A DNA stretch of 6,201 nt, from contig JAEYUT010000096.1 in assembly GCA_023432305.1 (NCBI GenBank), forward strand, positions 1-6,201, in the 5' to 3' direction. The notes under the pieces are model-generated. The model saw nothing but the letters and a program-made list of their open reading frames with translations, searched no databases and was not told the DNA's origin. The DNA comes from Actinomycetes bacterium (GTDB lineage: Bacteria; Actinomycetota; Actinomycetes; Actinomycetales; Microbacteriaceae). A program made the position numbers and the translations under genes. Below, one piece after another: positions 6,185 to 6,201 of the stretch; within the stretch, counting starts at the first letter, position 1; each line of letters starts with the position of its first letter.

Positions 6185-6201
6185 ATGACTCAGGACGGGG
6201 G
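6185..6201 (+). CDS. Possible start of the next gene (cut by the window edge)
   Basis: An ATG lies 7 bases after the pilin stop, preceded by GGCGG, and opens a frame M-T-Q-D-G before the window ends. The close spacing fits a co-transcribed gene. Pilin genes are commonly followed by a class C sortase gene, but five residues cannot show that. Confidence 0.3.

Noticed and set aside
1..6201. tRNA or rRNA genes, CRISPR arrays, insertion-sequence ends or attachment sites.
   Set aside because: No cloverleaf-like sequence, spaced direct repeats, transposase motifs or terminal inverted repeats were found by eye on either strand.

Overview
The window is high-GC DNA with dense coding, a strong G/C bias at third codon positions and five recognisable protein genes, all exported or surface-anchored. 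The gene types are a SpaH-like major pilin, a DUF5979-type wall-anchored protein, a Tat-exported DyP peroxidase and two lipoproteins. This content, the TGA stops and a likely leaderless GTG start point to a Gram-positive actinobacterium. A Microbacteriaceae-like host is plausible, but the sequence alone does not fix a genus.

Layout. Positions 2-1114 (+) hold the C-terminal 370 residues of a large surface protein. It has two tandem DUF5979-like domains and an LPFAGG sorting signal, and its 5' end lies outside the window. Five bases later, facing it, ends a three-gene minus-strand operon read from 4284 down to 1120. In transcription order this encodes a right-handed beta-helix lipoprotein (2992-4284), a Tat-dependent DyP-type haem peroxidase (1853-2995, joined to the previous gene by an ATGA overlap) and a small lipoprotein with a LolA/LppX-like look (1120-1869, overlapping the peroxidase gene by 17 bases). 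A 288-bp divergent intergenic region (4285-4572) carries a probable leaderless promoter for the operon, a candidate plus-strand promoter and several inverted repeats. Positions 4573-6177 (+) encode a complete SpaH/EbpB-type major pilin with pilin motif, internal isopeptide domains and LPFTGG anchor. A possible next gene, which could be the pilus sortase, begins at 6185 and runs off the edge.

How the parts may work together. The two plus-strand genes look like a tip or minor adhesin and a shaft pilin, both ending in an LPFxGG signal that one sortase could use. This pair is split by an oppositely oriented operon whose three products should all act on the outer face of the membrane. The operon resembles neither a complete EfeUOB iron-uptake locus (no permease, no EfeO) nor a complete Nos copper locus. 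The grouping of beta-helix lipoprotein, DyP and LolA-like lipoprotein is the most interesting part of the window, and its function cannot be told from the sequence.
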